Shown here: one piece after another, positions 10,293 through 19,725 of the stretch | Numbering within the stretch: the first letter of the stretch is position 1 | Layout: each line of letters opens with the position of its first letter | Assembly (NCBI RefSeq): GCF_014297595.2 | Contig: NZ_CP060414.2 | Coordinates: forward strand, 496,001 to 560,000 | DNA: 64,000 bases | Reading direction: 5' to 3' | Origin: Neisseria musculi | GTDB lineage: Bacteria > Pseudomonadota > Gammaproteobacteria > Burkholderiales > Neisseriaceae | Notes under the pieces: model-generated | The model's input: the letters and a program-made list of their open reading frames with translations, nothing else | Database searches by the model: none | Told to the model about the DNA's origin: nothing | Position numbers and translations under genes: made by a program

Positions 10293-10880
10293 TTTAGAAA
10301 TGTTTGAGGGCGGAGTAGAAATTGATGAAAGTTATTTTGGCGGACAACGCAAAGGCAGACGCGGTGCGGCTGGCAAAGCCGCCGTATTCGGTTTTTTGAA
10401 GCACAACGGCAAAGTTTATACGGTTACCGTGCCCAATACACAAACCGCCGCTGCTTTACTGCCGGTCATCCGCGGACAAATAAAGCCGGACAGCATTGTC
10501 TATACCGATTACTGCAAAATGATGTACTTGATGCGGGCAGATTCAGCTGCTTTCGCATCAACCACAGTATACGGTTTGCAGAACGGCAAAACCACATCAA
10601 CGGCATTGGGAATTTTTGGAATCAAGCCAAGCGTGTGCTATGCAAATACAACGGAATCGACTGAAAGTCTTTTCCCCTATTCTTGAAAGAATGCGGGTTT
10701 CGTTTTAACTTTGGCACACCAAGTGAGCAGTTGAAAATCTTGCGGGATTGGTGTGGTATTTAGGGCTAATCTACTTCAGCCCCTTTCTTTAATAAATATA
10801 TCAAGATACACTGGCAAAGCCTGCGTTCATTGCTACACATTCAATCACTCTCCAACCGAAAAAAGGCCGTTTGAATAACC

Positions 10881-11594
10881 ATGCCGACTATTTTGATTGT
10901 GCGTCCTGAGGCGCAAGCTGCTGCAGATATTGCCGTTTGCGAAGCGGCAGGCTGGCGGGCACTGCCTTTCAGCCCGATAAGTCTCGAGCCGGACATGTCT
11001 GCCCTGCTTGGTCTCAACAAACAATTCCAAGCTGCGCAAGCCGTGTTTTGGGTCAGCCCCGGCGCCATCGGAACTGCCGCTCCGTATATCGACTTTTCAG
11101 ACGGCGGCATCACACAGATTACTGTCGGGCAGGCCAGCCGTAATGCTTTGGAGAAATTCTGTTCCCACTCTGTTATCAGCCCCGAAAGCGGCAATGACAG
11201 CGAAGCCGTGCTGGCACTGCCGGAGTGGAACAGCTTGCCTTCCGGAGCCGGAGTGCTGATTATCCGAGGGCACGGCGGACGCGGCTTCTTGGCAGACGTG
11301 CTTCGCCGGCGCGGCTTTGCTGTGAGTGTGGCAGAAGTATATTTCAGACGGCCCAAGCTGCTGGATTGGACGGTTTTCGAAGCTGAAAAACCACAGGCCG
11401 CCTATATCACTTCTGCTGAAATGGTGCGCGGGCTGTTTGCCCAGGCGCCGGATAGAATCACCCAAGTTTTAAGAACCTTGTTATACTTCACCCATCATCC
11501 GCGCATCGCCGATGCGCTGCGCAATGCCGGGGCGCACCGCATTGAGTTGGTCGAACGGTTAAACCCGCACTCACTCGGGGCCGTTGCCCTCTAA
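10881..11594 (+). CDS. hemD: uroporphyrinogen-III synthase HemD
   Basis: 237 residues, near the family's usual length of ~250. HemD closes hydroxymethylbilane to uroporphyrinogen III in the cytosol. The two-lobe HemD pattern is visible: MPTILIVRPEAQA at the start, FWVSPGAIGTAAPYI, GAGVLIIRGHGGRGFLADVLRRRGF and the second-lobe phrase AYITSAEMVRGLF. It is followed closely by hemX and hemY, the common proteobacterial order. hemC is not next to it; the upstream neighbour is the IS cluster, which may have separated them. Confidence 0.92.
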   Translation: MPTILIVRPEAQAAADIAVCEAAGWRALPFSPISLEPDMSALLGLNKQFQAAQAVFWVSPGAIGTAAPYIDFSDGGITQITVGQASRNALEKFCSHSVISPESGNDSEAVLALPEWNSLPSGAGVLIIRGHGGRGFLADVLRRRGFAVSVAEVYFRRPKLLDWTVFEAEKPQAAYITSAEMVRGLFAQAPDRITQVLRTLLYFTHHPRIADALRNAGAHRIELVERLNPHSLGAVAL

Positions 11595-11635
11595 CCGCCG
11601 GCAGGCTTGAAACCATGCGTCTCACGGAGCAATGA

Positions 11636-13159
11636 ATGAACGGACACAATGGAAACGCTACCGAAAACCATCTGCCCGAAAATAAACCGGAGCAGTCGAA
11701 ACAACTGCTGGTGGTTTCTTCAAACGGCATTGTCAGGCCGTCTGAAAACACTGCCAACGGAGAGCCCGGCGAAAACAGCGGCCTTGATAAAAAGAACAAA
11801 GTACCGCAGCATTCTGATAATGCTAAAGGCTTTGGCGCCGCCGCACCCAATAACCCCGAACCCGCAGGAAACCTTCTTATGTCTGAATCGAAAAACCCCC
11901 AGCCTCTTGTTACCCCTGTGGTAATCAAACAATCTTCGGGCAGGGCCGTGGCCGTTGTGGCATTGGCTTTGTCGGTGTTGGCGTTGGGCGCGGGGGGCTT
12001 TCTGTTTGTGCAGGGTCAGAATATCCTGAAAACTCAAGAAATTGATTTTAATCAAAAAATAGATAAGGCCGCATTGGGAGAGTCCCACAATGCCTCAATG
12101 CTGCAAGATGCTTTGCGCAAACAGAATGAAAGCCAGGCTGTGTTGGAGCAGATTATCGGCAATCAAAAACACAACGCCGATAAAATCGCCGCTGCTGAGC
12201 GCGCTTACCGCGAACTGCTCAAAGGCCGTGCCGACTGGCTGGTTGATGAAACCGAAACCATGCTCAGTCTGGCTTCCCAGCAGCTGCTGCTCACCGGTAA
12301 TGTGCCGGCTGCAGTTGCTGTACTCGAAAATATCGAAAGCCGCCTGAGCCGTTTCGACCATCCCGAACTGTTGCCTGTCAAACAAGCGGTTGCCGGTGAT
12401 TTGACTGCGTTGAAAAACCGCCCCTATCTTGATGTTTCTGCCGCTTCTCTGCGCCTTAACCGCTTGGAGGCCGCCATTGCCGGCCTGCCGCTCATTATCG
12501 ATGGTACACTGAAACCCGGCCAGGCTGCGCCGCAGGCCGCCGCAGTGTCTGCAGCCAACCTTTCGTGGTGGGAAAACGCTTGGCAAAAATCGCTTTCAGC
12601 CTTGAAAGATATGGTAGAAGTGCGCCGTTTAAACAATAACGATGCTATGCTGATGGCACCCGACCAAGCTTATTTTGTACGCGAAAATTTGCGCCTGCGC
12701 CTGCTTGATGCACGTACAGCCCTGCTGCAACATAACGGCGAAGTGTATCTCAACGATTTAAACAGCGCCGAGGCTTCCGTGAAACAGTATTTCGACATCT
12801 CTTCGCCCGCCACTCAGTCGTGGCTGCGCGAGTTGGCCGACTTGACGGCGCTGGACTTGCGCGCCGTGGCTGATGACGCGCTGAAAACCAGCTTGAATGC
12901 CGTGCGCAATTATCAGGAAACCGTGCGCCCCAGCCGCCCCGCAGAGCTGTCTGAAGCCGTATCCGCACCTACTGCCGCACCGGCCTCATCGCCTGCTGTG
13001 CCGGCACAAGCATCCGAGCCCGCGCCCGTTGTCCCTGCCTCTCCGTCAAGCCTTTCTCCCAAACCCGAAGAAGCGGCAAAACCCGTAAAACCCGCTACCG
13101 TGCCTGAGGGGGGTAACCCTGCCGCCGGTCAGACTCAATTGAAAGGGGAGCGTGCATGA
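11636..13159 (+). CDS. hemX: HemX-like inner-membrane protein
   Basis: 507 residues from ATG 11636 (GGAG six bases upstream). The N-terminal ~80 residues are low-complexity and include a translated DUS (RPSENTANG). One membrane helix follows (AVAVVALALSVLALGAGGFLFV), then a long coiled-coil periplasmic domain and a Pro/Ala-rich tail. This is the HemX (putative uroporphyrin-III C-methyltransferase-like) family, whose enzymatic role is unproven. An alternative start at 11879 (MSESKNPQPLVTP, AGGAA upstream) would remove the odd N-terminus. The gene overlaps hemY by 4 bp. Confidence 0.88.
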   Translation: MNGHNGNATENHLPENKPEQSKQLLVVSSNGIVRPSENTANGEPGENSGLDKKNKVPQHSDNAKGFGAAAPNNPEPAGNLLMSESKNPQPLVTPVVIKQSSGRAVAVVALALSVLALGAGGFLFVQGQNILKTQEIDFNQKIDKAALGESHNASMLQDALRKQNESQAVLEQIIGNQKHNADKIAAAERAYRELLKGRADWLVDETETMLSLASQQLLLTGNVPAAVAVLENIESRLSRFDHPELLPVKQAVAGDLTALKNRPYLDVSAASLRLNRLEAAIAGLPLIIDGTLKPGQAAPQAAAVSAANLSWWENAWQKSLSALKDMVEVRRLNNNDAMLMAPDQAYFVRENLRLRLLDARTALLQHNGEVYLNDLNSAEASVKQYFDISSPATQSWLRELADLTALDLRAVADDALKTSLNAVRNYQETVRPSRPAELSEAVSAPTAAPASSPAVPAQASEPAPVVPASPSSLSPKPEEAAKPVKPATVPEGGNPAAGQTQLKGERA

Positions 13160-14382
13160 GAGGGCTGATTTGGATTATCGTATTGTTTGCCGTGGCAGTG
13201 GGTTTGGCGATTGCTTCCGGCTCTTATAACGGTAACGTATACATCGTGGTGGAGCAAACCCTGCTGCGCGTCAATCTTCATGCTTTCATTCTCGGCCTGG
13301 TTGCGCTGGTGGTGATACTGTATCTTCTGCTGTGCCTGATTGCGGCGATTCTCAATATGCCGGGCCGTATGCAGCGTTTCGGTGCAGCGCGCAAAGGCCG
13401 TCAGGCCGCCCATGCGCTCAACAATGCCGGTTTGGCTTATTTTGAAGGCAAATTTCAAAAAGCCGAGCAGGAAGCCGCCAAAGTGCTGGCCAACAAAGAG
13501 GCGGGCAGCAACCGCACGCTGGCATTGATGCTGGGGGCGCACGCTGCCGACCAGATGGACGACAAAGCCCTGCGCGACCGTTATCTGAAAGATATCGAAC
13601 CGCTGCCCGCCAAGCAACAGCTCTCGCGCCATTTGCTGCTGGCTGAGTCTGCGCTCGGCCGCCGCGATTATGCCGCTGCCGAAAACCACCTTGCTGCCGC
13701 CGCGCAAATCAACCCCAGCCTCACCCGCCTGGTGCGCCTGCAATTGCGCTATGCTTTCGACAAAGGCAACGCGCTTGATGTGTTGGATAAAGCAGAAAAA
13801 CTGGCGAAAGCCGGTGCCATCAGTGATTACGAAGCTGAACAATACCAAAACTGGGCCTACCGCCGCCTGCTGGCGCTTGTTTCCGATGCCGGCAGCCTGA
13901 AAGCCTGCTTAAAGCGCATTCCCGAAAATCTCAAAGCGGGCGATTTGTGTGTTGCAGTTGCCGAAAAATACCAGCGTTTGGGCATGTATGCCCAAGTCGT
14001 GAAATGGGTGAACGAGTATTATCCGAAAACGCAGCAAACCGAGCTGCTGGAGCCGTTGGTTGAAAGCGTGCGTTTTTTGGGCGACAAAGAACAGCGCCGC
14101 GCCATCGATACCGCAGATAGCTGGTTGCAGGCCAACCCCGATAACGCCCGTCTGCTGGTGTATCTCGGCCTGCTTGCCTACGACAAACAACTGTGGGGCA
14201 AAGCACAGGGCTATCTCGAAGCCGCCATTGCCCTCAAGCCCGAACTGCCCGCACGTTTGGCCTTGGCCAAGGTGTTTGATGCCGTGGGAGAGCCCGAAAA
14301 AGCCGAATCCCAACGCAAACTCGCCTTGGAAAGCGTGATGGGCGGAGAGGGCGAAAACGTTTCCCTTCCCAAACACAAATAA
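13156..14382 (+). CDS. hemY: HemY haem-biosynthesis-associated TPR membrane protein
   Basis: 408 residues; its ATG overlaps the hemX stop (ATGA), so translation is probably coupled. Two N-terminal membrane helices (GLIWIIVLFAVAVGLAIASG and ILGLVALVVILYLLLCLIAA) precede a TPR-like helical region facing the periplasm. The phrase LLVYLGLLAYDKQLWGKAQGY marks the terminal TPR. HemY is conserved with hemD/hemX, but its exact role in protoporphyrin metabolism is uncertain. Confidence 0.9.
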   Translation: MRGLIWIIVLFAVAVGLAIASGSYNGNVYIVVEQTLLRVNLHAFILGLVALVVILYLLLCLIAAILNMPGRMQRFGAARKGRQAAHALNNAGLAYFEGKFQKAEQEAAKVLANKEAGSNRTLALMLGAHAADQMDDKALRDRYLKDIEPLPAKQQLSRHLLLAESALGRRDYAAAENHLAAAAQINPSLTRLVRLQLRYAFDKGNALDVLDKAEKLAKAGAISDYEAEQYQNWAYRRLLALVSDAGSLKACLKRIPENLKAGDLCVAVAEKYQRLGMYAQVVKWVNEYYPKTQQTELLEPLVESVRFLGDKEQRRAIDTADSWLQANPDNARLLVYLGLLAYDKQLWGKAQGYLEAAIALKPELPARLALAKVFDAVGEPEKAESQRKLALESVMGGEGENVSLPKHK

Positions 14383-14547
14383 CCGCCCGGCGGCACAACC
14401 CCTTACCTGTAACCTGCCGGAAGAGAAAACCACTTTCCGATGCCGGCCGGCAAGCCTCAAACAGTGTATAAAATAGACCAATGCCGTTGCAGCTTCACGG
14501 AATCATTCTCTCGAAGCCGAAGCAACCGCAGCGAAAATGAAAATTGC

Positions 14548-14576
14548 AGGCCGTCTGAAACCTTTTCAGACGGCCT
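14548..14576. terminator. DUS inverted-pair hairpin
   Basis: Inverted uptake pair with a 5-nt loop between hemY and hemE; likely ends the hemDXY transcript and separates it from hemE. Confidence 0.75.
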
Positions 14577-14600
14577 GATACCACAAACCGAAAGCCCGAT

Positions 14601-15662
14601 ATGACCCACTTGAAAAACGACACCTTCCTGCGCGCCCTGCTCAAACAACCCGTTGAATACACCCCCGTGTGGATGATGCGCCAAGCCGGCCGCTACCTGC
14701 CCGAATACAAAGCCACCCGCACGCGTGCAGGCAGCTTTTTGGATTTGTGCAAAAACACCGATTTGGCCACCGAAGTAACCATTCAGCCGCTGGATCGTTT
14801 CGACTTGGACGCAGCCATTTTGTTTTCCGACATTCTCACCATACCCGATGCAATGGGTTTGGGGCTGTATTTCGCCGAAGGTGAGGGCCCCAAATTCGAG
14901 CGGCCGCTGCAACACGAAGCCGATATTGCCAAACTCACCGCGCCCGATATGGGCAGGCTGCAATATGTGTTTGATGCCGTTGCCTCCATCCGTCGCGCCT
15001 TAAACGGTCGTGTGCCCCTAATCGGCTTTTCCGGCAGCCCGTTCACGCTGGCCTGCTATATGGTGGAGGGCGGCAGCAGCAAAGAATTCCGCACCATCAA
15101 AACCATGATGTACTCGCGCCCTGGGCTGCTGCACAAAATTCTCGACACCAACGCACAGGCCGTTACCGCCTATCTCAACGCCCAAATCGATGCCGGCGCA
15201 CAAGCCGTACAGATTTTCGACACATGGGGCGGCATATTGAGCGATGGCGCTTTCGAGCAGTTCAGCCTGCGCTATATGAAACAGATTTCAGACGGCATCA
15301 AACGCGAAAACGAAGGCCGCCGCGTGCCGCTGATTATATTCACCAAAGGCGGCGGCTTGTGGCTGGAAAAAATGGCCGCTGTCGGAGCCGATGCTCTGGG
15401 TTTGGACTGGACGTGCAACATCGGCGAAGCACGTAGGCGCGTGGGTGGCCAAGTTGCCCTGCAAGGCAACTTCGATCCCTTCGCCCTCTTTGGCACGCCG
15501 GAAAGCATACGCACTGAAGTTGCACGCATTCTGGCCGCCTACGGTCACGGCAGCGGCCATGTATTCAACCTCGGTCACGGCATCAACCAGCATGCAAACC
15601 CCGAACACGCCAAGATACTGGTGGATGCCGTACACGAACTGTCCCGCCCGTATCATATCTAG
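14601..15662 (+). CDS. hemE: uroporphyrinogen decarboxylase HemE
   Basis: 353 residues, the normal length. HemE decarboxylates four acetate side chains of uroporphyrinogen III to give coproporphyrinogen III (cytosol). The N-terminal signature [19 protein letters not shown] contains the conserved arginines; [34 protein letters not shown] and [10 protein letters not shown] follow. The C-terminus [18 protein letters not shown] is also typical. It continues the haem cluster but is separated from hemY by a DUS hairpin, so it may have its own promoter. Confidence 0.97.
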   Translation: MTHLKNDTFLRALLKQPVEYTPVWMMRQAGRYLPEYKATRTRAGSFLDLCKNTDLATEVTIQPLDRFDLDAAILFSDILTIPDAMGLGLYFAEGEGPKFERPLQHEADIAKLTAPDMGRLQYVFDAVASIRRALNGRVPLIGFSGSPFTLACYMVEGGSSKEFRTIKTMMYSRPGLLHKILDTNAQAVTAYLNAQIDAGAQAVQIFDTWGGILSDGAFEQFSLRYMKQISDGIKRENEGRRVPLIIFTKGGGLWLEKMAAVGADALGLDWTCNIGEARRRVGGQVALQGNFDPFALFGTPESIRTEVARILAAYGHGSGHVFNLGHGINQHANPEHAKILVDAVHELSRPYHI

Positions 15663-15774
15663 CTGGTTGTGCCAAAATTATTACAATGCTGATCCACTTT
15701 GCCGTGCGAGTGTACCTTTGAGCATGTTGTCTTATATTTATTTTTGTAAATTGATTATAGATAATCTCGCTTTA

Positions 15775-15890
15775 TTTTTGCTACACGGTAGCAAACAGCA
15801 GATAGTACAGATAAATACTGAACTGGTTCTATTGTTGCTCCAGTAGTTTATAAAATTATTATCTTTGAGCTAAGGCTCAGCAATGTCGTA
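15775..15890. repeat. degenerate neisserial intergenic repeat (copy 2)
   Basis: Contains CAGATAGTACAGATA and, further on, CTTTGAGCTAAGG, the same landmarks as copy 1 at 8066-8185. More decayed; it ends in GCAATGTCGTAAC, which resembles GCAATGTCCTAAC of copy 3. Confidence 0.4.
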
Positions 15891-16500
15891 ACAAAAATTA
15901 CACAACGTTGGATTTCTCCACATCCTAAAGGTCGTAGGTTACAACTGTTCATACTGATAAAAAGCATCGACTAAAAAGCACCGACAGCCGTTTCAAACGG
16001 GGAAAATACGGTATAAAACGGGGCTGGCTGAAATAGAAAAGATTATCGGAGAAACTAAAAAACAAGTAAAGCAACGCACTGCAACAAAGCCCGTTCTGGA
16101 AAAATGGTGTATTTTGATGTCAAGAGCCTGCTCCTGTTGCAAAACCCCAAAAGCTGCAGATCTGAAGGATTGCCAGTTGCCATTAATGACTTTTTCGAGC
16201 AGCAGGTGTGACCGAGTTTCTTTTGAGTGATGCTATAGATTGTTGCCCGTGTACCATTGGATGTACATATTCCGATAACGATATGCAGATTGTGGGGAGT
16301 CTGCGTGTAAAACAATACCAATCCGCAAACTGATGCTGAGACAGAACGTGTTATCATTATTCTAATGAAAATGTGGTATGGCACATTTTATTTCAAGAAT
16401 TAGCAAAGCTGGCAAGGAGTGGTATCTATTTGTGGGTTTTGATAACATGGAGAAGCCGCATGATGGTTTGAATGGCGATACGTTTTTTTTGAGGTTTTGA
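15891..16500 (+). mobile_element. heavily decayed transposase remnant, possibly IS481-like
   Basis: No intact frame. Reading across frameshifts gives DSRFKRGKYGIK, a FDVKSL-like phrase, VAINDFFEQQ and DCCPCTIGCTYSDNDMQ. Their order resembles the DDE core of IS481-type transposases, where a (Y/T)SDNG motif carries the second Asp. No terminal repeats or target duplication were found, so the family is tentative. Confidence 0.35.
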
Positions 16501-16556
16501 AAGCTTGTTTTCTCAATCTGTGTAAACAACGCTGGGGTTGGATTTTCTTAAATTTT

Positions 16557-16598
16557 AAGCCGTCTGAAAATCAACAAGTTTGGATTTTCAGACGGCTT
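16557..16598. terminator. DUS-type inverted repeat
   Basis: AAGCCGTCTGAAAATC with its complement around an ~8-nt loop: a long perfect stem upstream of the DUF2069 gene. The core is GCCGTCTGAA with AA rather than AG in front. Confidence 0.65.
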
Positions 16599-16650
16599 GA
16601 TTGAAACACTGAATGATGTTGAATGTCCAATGATGTGGAAAATGAAGGTA

Positions 16651-17025
16651 ATGGATGTACAACAATCTGCTGCCGGCAATGGCCGCCTGTATAAGCTGGC
16701 TGTTTCCAGTCTGGCTGCGTTGATTTTTATCAGTCTTGCCTGGGAGTTGTGGCTGGCGCCGCTGCGCCCGGGCGGTTCGTGGCTGGCGCTGAAGGCACTG
16801 CCTTTGTGTTTACCGCTGACCGGAATTCTCAAGGGCAGGGTTTATACTTTCCAATACAGCAGCCTGCTGGTTTTACCGTATTTCGCCGAAGCGGTGGTGC
16901 GCCTGTTTGATGCTTCGGCGGTCAGCCGTGCCTGTTCGGCGGCGGCTCTGTTGTGTTCGGCAGCGTTTTTCGCCGCCTGTTTGGCTTATGTAAAACAACG
17001 GCGTAAGGCGGTTGGGAATGTTTAG
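16651..17025 (+). CDS. DUF2069 inner-membrane protein
   Basis: About 124 residues from the ATG at 16651; several upstream in-frame starts (16630, 16633, 16642) are possible. Four predicted membrane segments: LAVSSLAALIFISLAWELW, a Leu-rich stretch ending LPLCLPLTGIL, FQYSSLLVLPYFAEAVVRLF and the C-terminal AALLCSAAFFAACLAYV. The pattern PLTGILKGRVYTFQYSSLL is typical of DUF2069. Function unknown. It overlaps the start of pglL by 14 bp, so the two are probably co-expressed. Confidence 0.8.
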   Translation: MDVQQSAAGNGRLYKLAVSSLAALIFISLAWELWLAPLRPGGSWLALKALPLCLPLTGILKGRVYTFQYSSLLVLPYFAEAVVRLFDASAVSRACSAAALLCSAAFFAACLAYVKQRRKAVGNV

Positions 17026-18847
17026 GAAAAATTTGTTTTCAGACGGCTGCGATTCGGTGTGGAGTATGCGTTTGTGGCCGTTGTGGTTTTGCTTTGTCTG
17101 GATTTGTGCGGTGCCGTTTTTGTCGCTTTACCGCATGGGGCCGCTGCCGGGTTTTTATCTTGAAGCCGGCTCGCTGGCCGGTGCGGCAGTGTTGTTGCTG
17201 CTGACGGCGTTGTTTGGCCGTTTGAATGTGGGCATACCGGCGGCAGGTGTGTATTTTCTGGTGTTGGCGGCGTTTTGGTGGGTGCAGGCGCGGGCAATGA
17301 ATTTACTTTATCCGGGCATGAACGACATGGTAACGGCATCATTTGTGGTGTTGGCACTGGCGGCCTGGGCGTGCAGGGGCTGGGTGGCCGGTTTCGGTCA
17401 GGACAGGGTAGTGTCGGTGTTGGCATGGGCGCTGCTCGGCGGTGCGCTGGTGCAGGCTGCTGTGGTGGTGCTGCAGTTTACCGGCTGGGCTGCGGCGGAT
17501 ATGTTTCACGGTATCGTAGCCTACCGGGGTGTGCGCGAAATCAGCGGCCAGCTCGGGCAGCGCAACCATTTGGGGCATTATCTGATGTGGGGGGCGTTGG
17601 CTGCATCGTATTTATGGGCGCAGCGGCGTATGCCCGGCTGGCTGGGTTTGTCGGCGGTGTTGGTGCTGACATCTGCTTTGGGTTTGGTGAATTCGCGCAC
17701 CATCTTCACTTATATTATCGGTGTCGGGCTGCTGCTGCCGTTTTGGCGGGTATGGGCGGGGTGTGGGGCCAACCGTATGGTGCTGGTGATGCTGTTTACG
17801 CTGGTGATGACGGTGGCGGTGCAGTTTGCTGTCAGCCCGTTGTTGGATTTGTTTTCGGGCGTGCAATACGATACGGCGCTGGAGCGCATTGAGGGCAGCA
17901 GCTTCGGTGGGTCAGCCCGCGAGGTGGAATGGGGCAAGGCTTGGAAAGTATTTTGGTCGGCACCTCTGTGGGGGCACGGTTGGGGCAGTTATGCATTGCA
18001 GGGCTTTTTGGTTCAGGCCGAAACCGGGCAGTTCACGCCTAACCATTTGAATGTGTTGTTTACCCACTCACACAATCTGTTTTTTCAGCTGCTGGCTGAA
18101 ATGGGGCTGGCTGGAACGCTGGCCGTAGTGTTGGGGTTTGTTGCGGTTGTGTGGCGTATGTTCAGACGGCCTGCCGATGCCGCCTCGCTGCTGCTGTTGG
18201 CGATGATGACCGTGTCGCTGTGCCACAGTATGCTGGAATACCCGCTTTGGTATCTTTATTTTCTCACGCCGTTTGCGTTGATGATGAGTTTGTTGCCCGC
18301 GCGCGAGAGCATTGTTTCAGACGGCTTGAAGTCAGTTGGGATACACCATATCGGCGGAGCATTGCTGGCGGTGTTTTTATTGGCCGGCATTATCCGCTTG
18401 GGCTTTGTTTATGCCGATCTGACGGCTTTCGACCACCACCCTAAAGATGAAACTGTGGAGCAGGAGAAAGAGAAAATCAGCGGCCTGAACCGGATTGCCG
18501 CAACCGAACCCATGTTGCGTTATTATGCCCAGCTGTCGCTGACCCGCCGCGCGAATCCGGCCGACCGAGTGTTGCAGCCGTGGGCAGAGCAGGCTGCATC
18601 TGAAGCGTTGTTGTTCCGCCCGTATTCCAACGCCTACCAAGCAGGATTATATAACTACCGTTTGGGCAAAGAGAAAGAAGCGCGCGAATGGCTGCGCAAG
18701 GTTTATCTTTACTACCCGTTTATGATGCCGCACTATGCTCAAAAAATACGCAGCAACGGCCTGCTGATGCCGTTGGAGGCGCAGATAAAAGCGGCATGTG
18801 AAGAGTTTAATAAGAAATATCCCAAAGAAAAACAATGTGATATTTGA
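17012..18847 (+). CDS. pglL: PglL-type O-oligosaccharyltransferase (Wzy/O-antigen ligase family)
   Basis: 611 residues, about ten to twelve membrane helices. In Neisseria, PglL moves lipid-linked glycans onto pilin and other periplasmic proteins. The conserved region REISGQLGQRNHLGHYLMWG, the periplasmic loop with APLWGHGWGSY and the catalytic-His region FTHSHNLFFQLLAEMGLAG match the Wzy_C superfamily. The C-terminus (ANPADRVLQPWAEQAASEAL...) is the soluble tail typical of PglL. The start is uncertain: ATG 17012, 17018 or 17066, because a DUS lies at 17039-17048 inside the first codons. Confidence 0.88.
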   Translation: MGMFRKNLFSDGCDSVWSMRLWPLWFCFVWICAVPFLSLYRMGPLPGFYLEAGSLAGAAVLLLLTALFGRLNVGIPAAGVYFLVLAAFWWVQARAMNLLYPGMNDMVTASFVVLALAAWACRGWVAGFGQDRVVSVLAWALLGGALVQAAVVVLQFTGWAAADMFHGIVAYRGVREISGQLGQRNHLGHYLMWGALAASYLWAQRRMPGWLGLSAVLVLTSALGLVNSRTIFTYIIGVGLLLPFWRVWAGCGANRMVLVMLFTLVMTVAVQFAVSPLLDLFSGVQYDTALERIEGSSFGGSAREVEWGKAWKVFWSAPLWGHGWGSYALQGFLVQAETGQFTPNHLNVLFTHSHNLFFQLLAEMGLAGTLAVVLGFVAVVWRMFRRPADAASLLLLAMMTVSLCHSMLEYPLWYLYFLTPFALMMSLLPARESIVSDGLKSVGIHHIGGALLAVFLLAGIIRLGFVYADLTAFDHHPKDETVEQEKEKISGLNRIAATEPMLRYYAQLSLTRRANPADRVLQPWAEQAASEALLFRPYSNAYQAGLYNYRLGKEKEAREWLRKVYLYYPFMMPHYAQKIRSNGLLMPLEAQIKAACEEFNKKYPKEKQCDI

Positions 18848-19028
18848 AAATGGATTGCTCTGTAAATAGGCCGTCTGAAATGTAAAGGCCGTTGGCGGCA
18901 TTGCAAAAAAGCGCAAAAGCATAGAAGCATACGCTATCAACAAAGACGATTTGCATGTTAAGATTCGCCGCATATCCAACGGTCGTCCAAGCAGGCGGCT
19001 GTCACAGTAACCATAGGAAGGACAAGCC

Positions 19029-19706
19029 ATGAGTCGCGTATTATTGGTAGATGATGATGTTTCGTTAACCGAGCTGTTAACTGAATACCTAACGGCCGAA
19101 GGTTTGAGTGTACACAGTGTACCCGATGGCGAAGTCGGCGTGAAAGAAATTTTATCCGGCCAATACGATGTTGTCGTGTTGGATTCGATGATGCCGAAAA
19201 TGAACGGTTTGGACGTATTGAAAAACGTGCGCAACCAAAGCACCGTTCCCGTGATTATGTTGACCGCCAAAGGCGACGATATCGACCGCATCATCGGTTT
19301 GGAAATGGGGGCCGATGATTATGTGCCCAAGCCCTGCACTCCACGCGAACTGCTGGCGCGTATTAATGCGGTTTTGCGCCGTTCAAAACAATCGGTCGAG
19401 CAAACCAGCAGCCCCAACAGCATTTCGGTGAGCGAAGTCGTGCTGTATCCGGCCAAGCGGCAGGCTGCCATTAAAGACACTCCGTTGGAGCTGACCAGCA
19501 CTGAATTCAACCTGCTTGAAGTATTGATGCGCCATGCAGGCCAAGTAGTGAGCAAAGAAACCCTGTCGGTTGAAGCGCTCGACCGCAAGCTGGCCAAATT
19601 CGACCGGAGTATTGATGTGCATATTTCCAGCATCCGCCATAAATTGGGCGATGCCTCACTGATTCAAACCGTTCGCGGCTTGGGTTATTTGTTTGTAAAA
19701 AACTGA
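19029..19706 (+). CDS. misR: OmpR-family response regulator MisR (CpxR-like)
   Basis: 225 residues. The receiver domain (1-~120) has the acidic pair DDD, phospho-acceptor Asp in VVLDSMMPKMNG, the Thr in VIMLTAKGDD and Lys in YVPKPCTPREL. The winged-helix DNA-binding domain follows (ELTSTEFNLLEVLMRHAGQVVSKE ... DVHISSIRHKLG). It lies 19 bp upstream of its partner kinase, the order of the neisserial misR/misS envelope-stress and virulence regulator. AGGA lies just before the ATG. Confidence 0.92.
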   Translation: MSRVLLVDDDVSLTELLTEYLTAEGLSVHSVPDGEVGVKEILSGQYDVVVLDSMMPKMNGLDVLKNVRNQSTVPVIMLTAKGDDIDRIIGLEMGADDYVPKPCTPRELLARINAVLRRSKQSVEQTSSPNSISVSEVVLYPAKRQAAIKDTPLELTSTEFNLLEVLMRHAGQVVSKETLSVEALDRKLAKFDRSIDVHISSIRHKLGDASLIQTVRGLGYLFVKN

Positions 19707-19725
19707 TGAAAAGATAAACAGCTCA

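Larger units (their letters stand above)
9346..10783 (+). mobile_element. older IS1595-type element (C) interrupted by a nested copy
   Basis: The ends GGAGCTATCCTAAATAACC and (complement) GGGGCTGAAGTAGATTAG are diverged terminal repeats. The flanks TATCTTTA (9338-9345) and TTTCTTTA (10784-10791) agree in 7 of 8 positions, as expected for an aged 8-bp target duplication. Removing the nested element (9573-10292) and one duplicated octamer restores the frame PHLEMFE. The host copy is then ~710 bp, like the insert. Its transposase (start 9398; 3' part 10300-10686) carries frameshifts and is dead. Confidence 0.85.
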
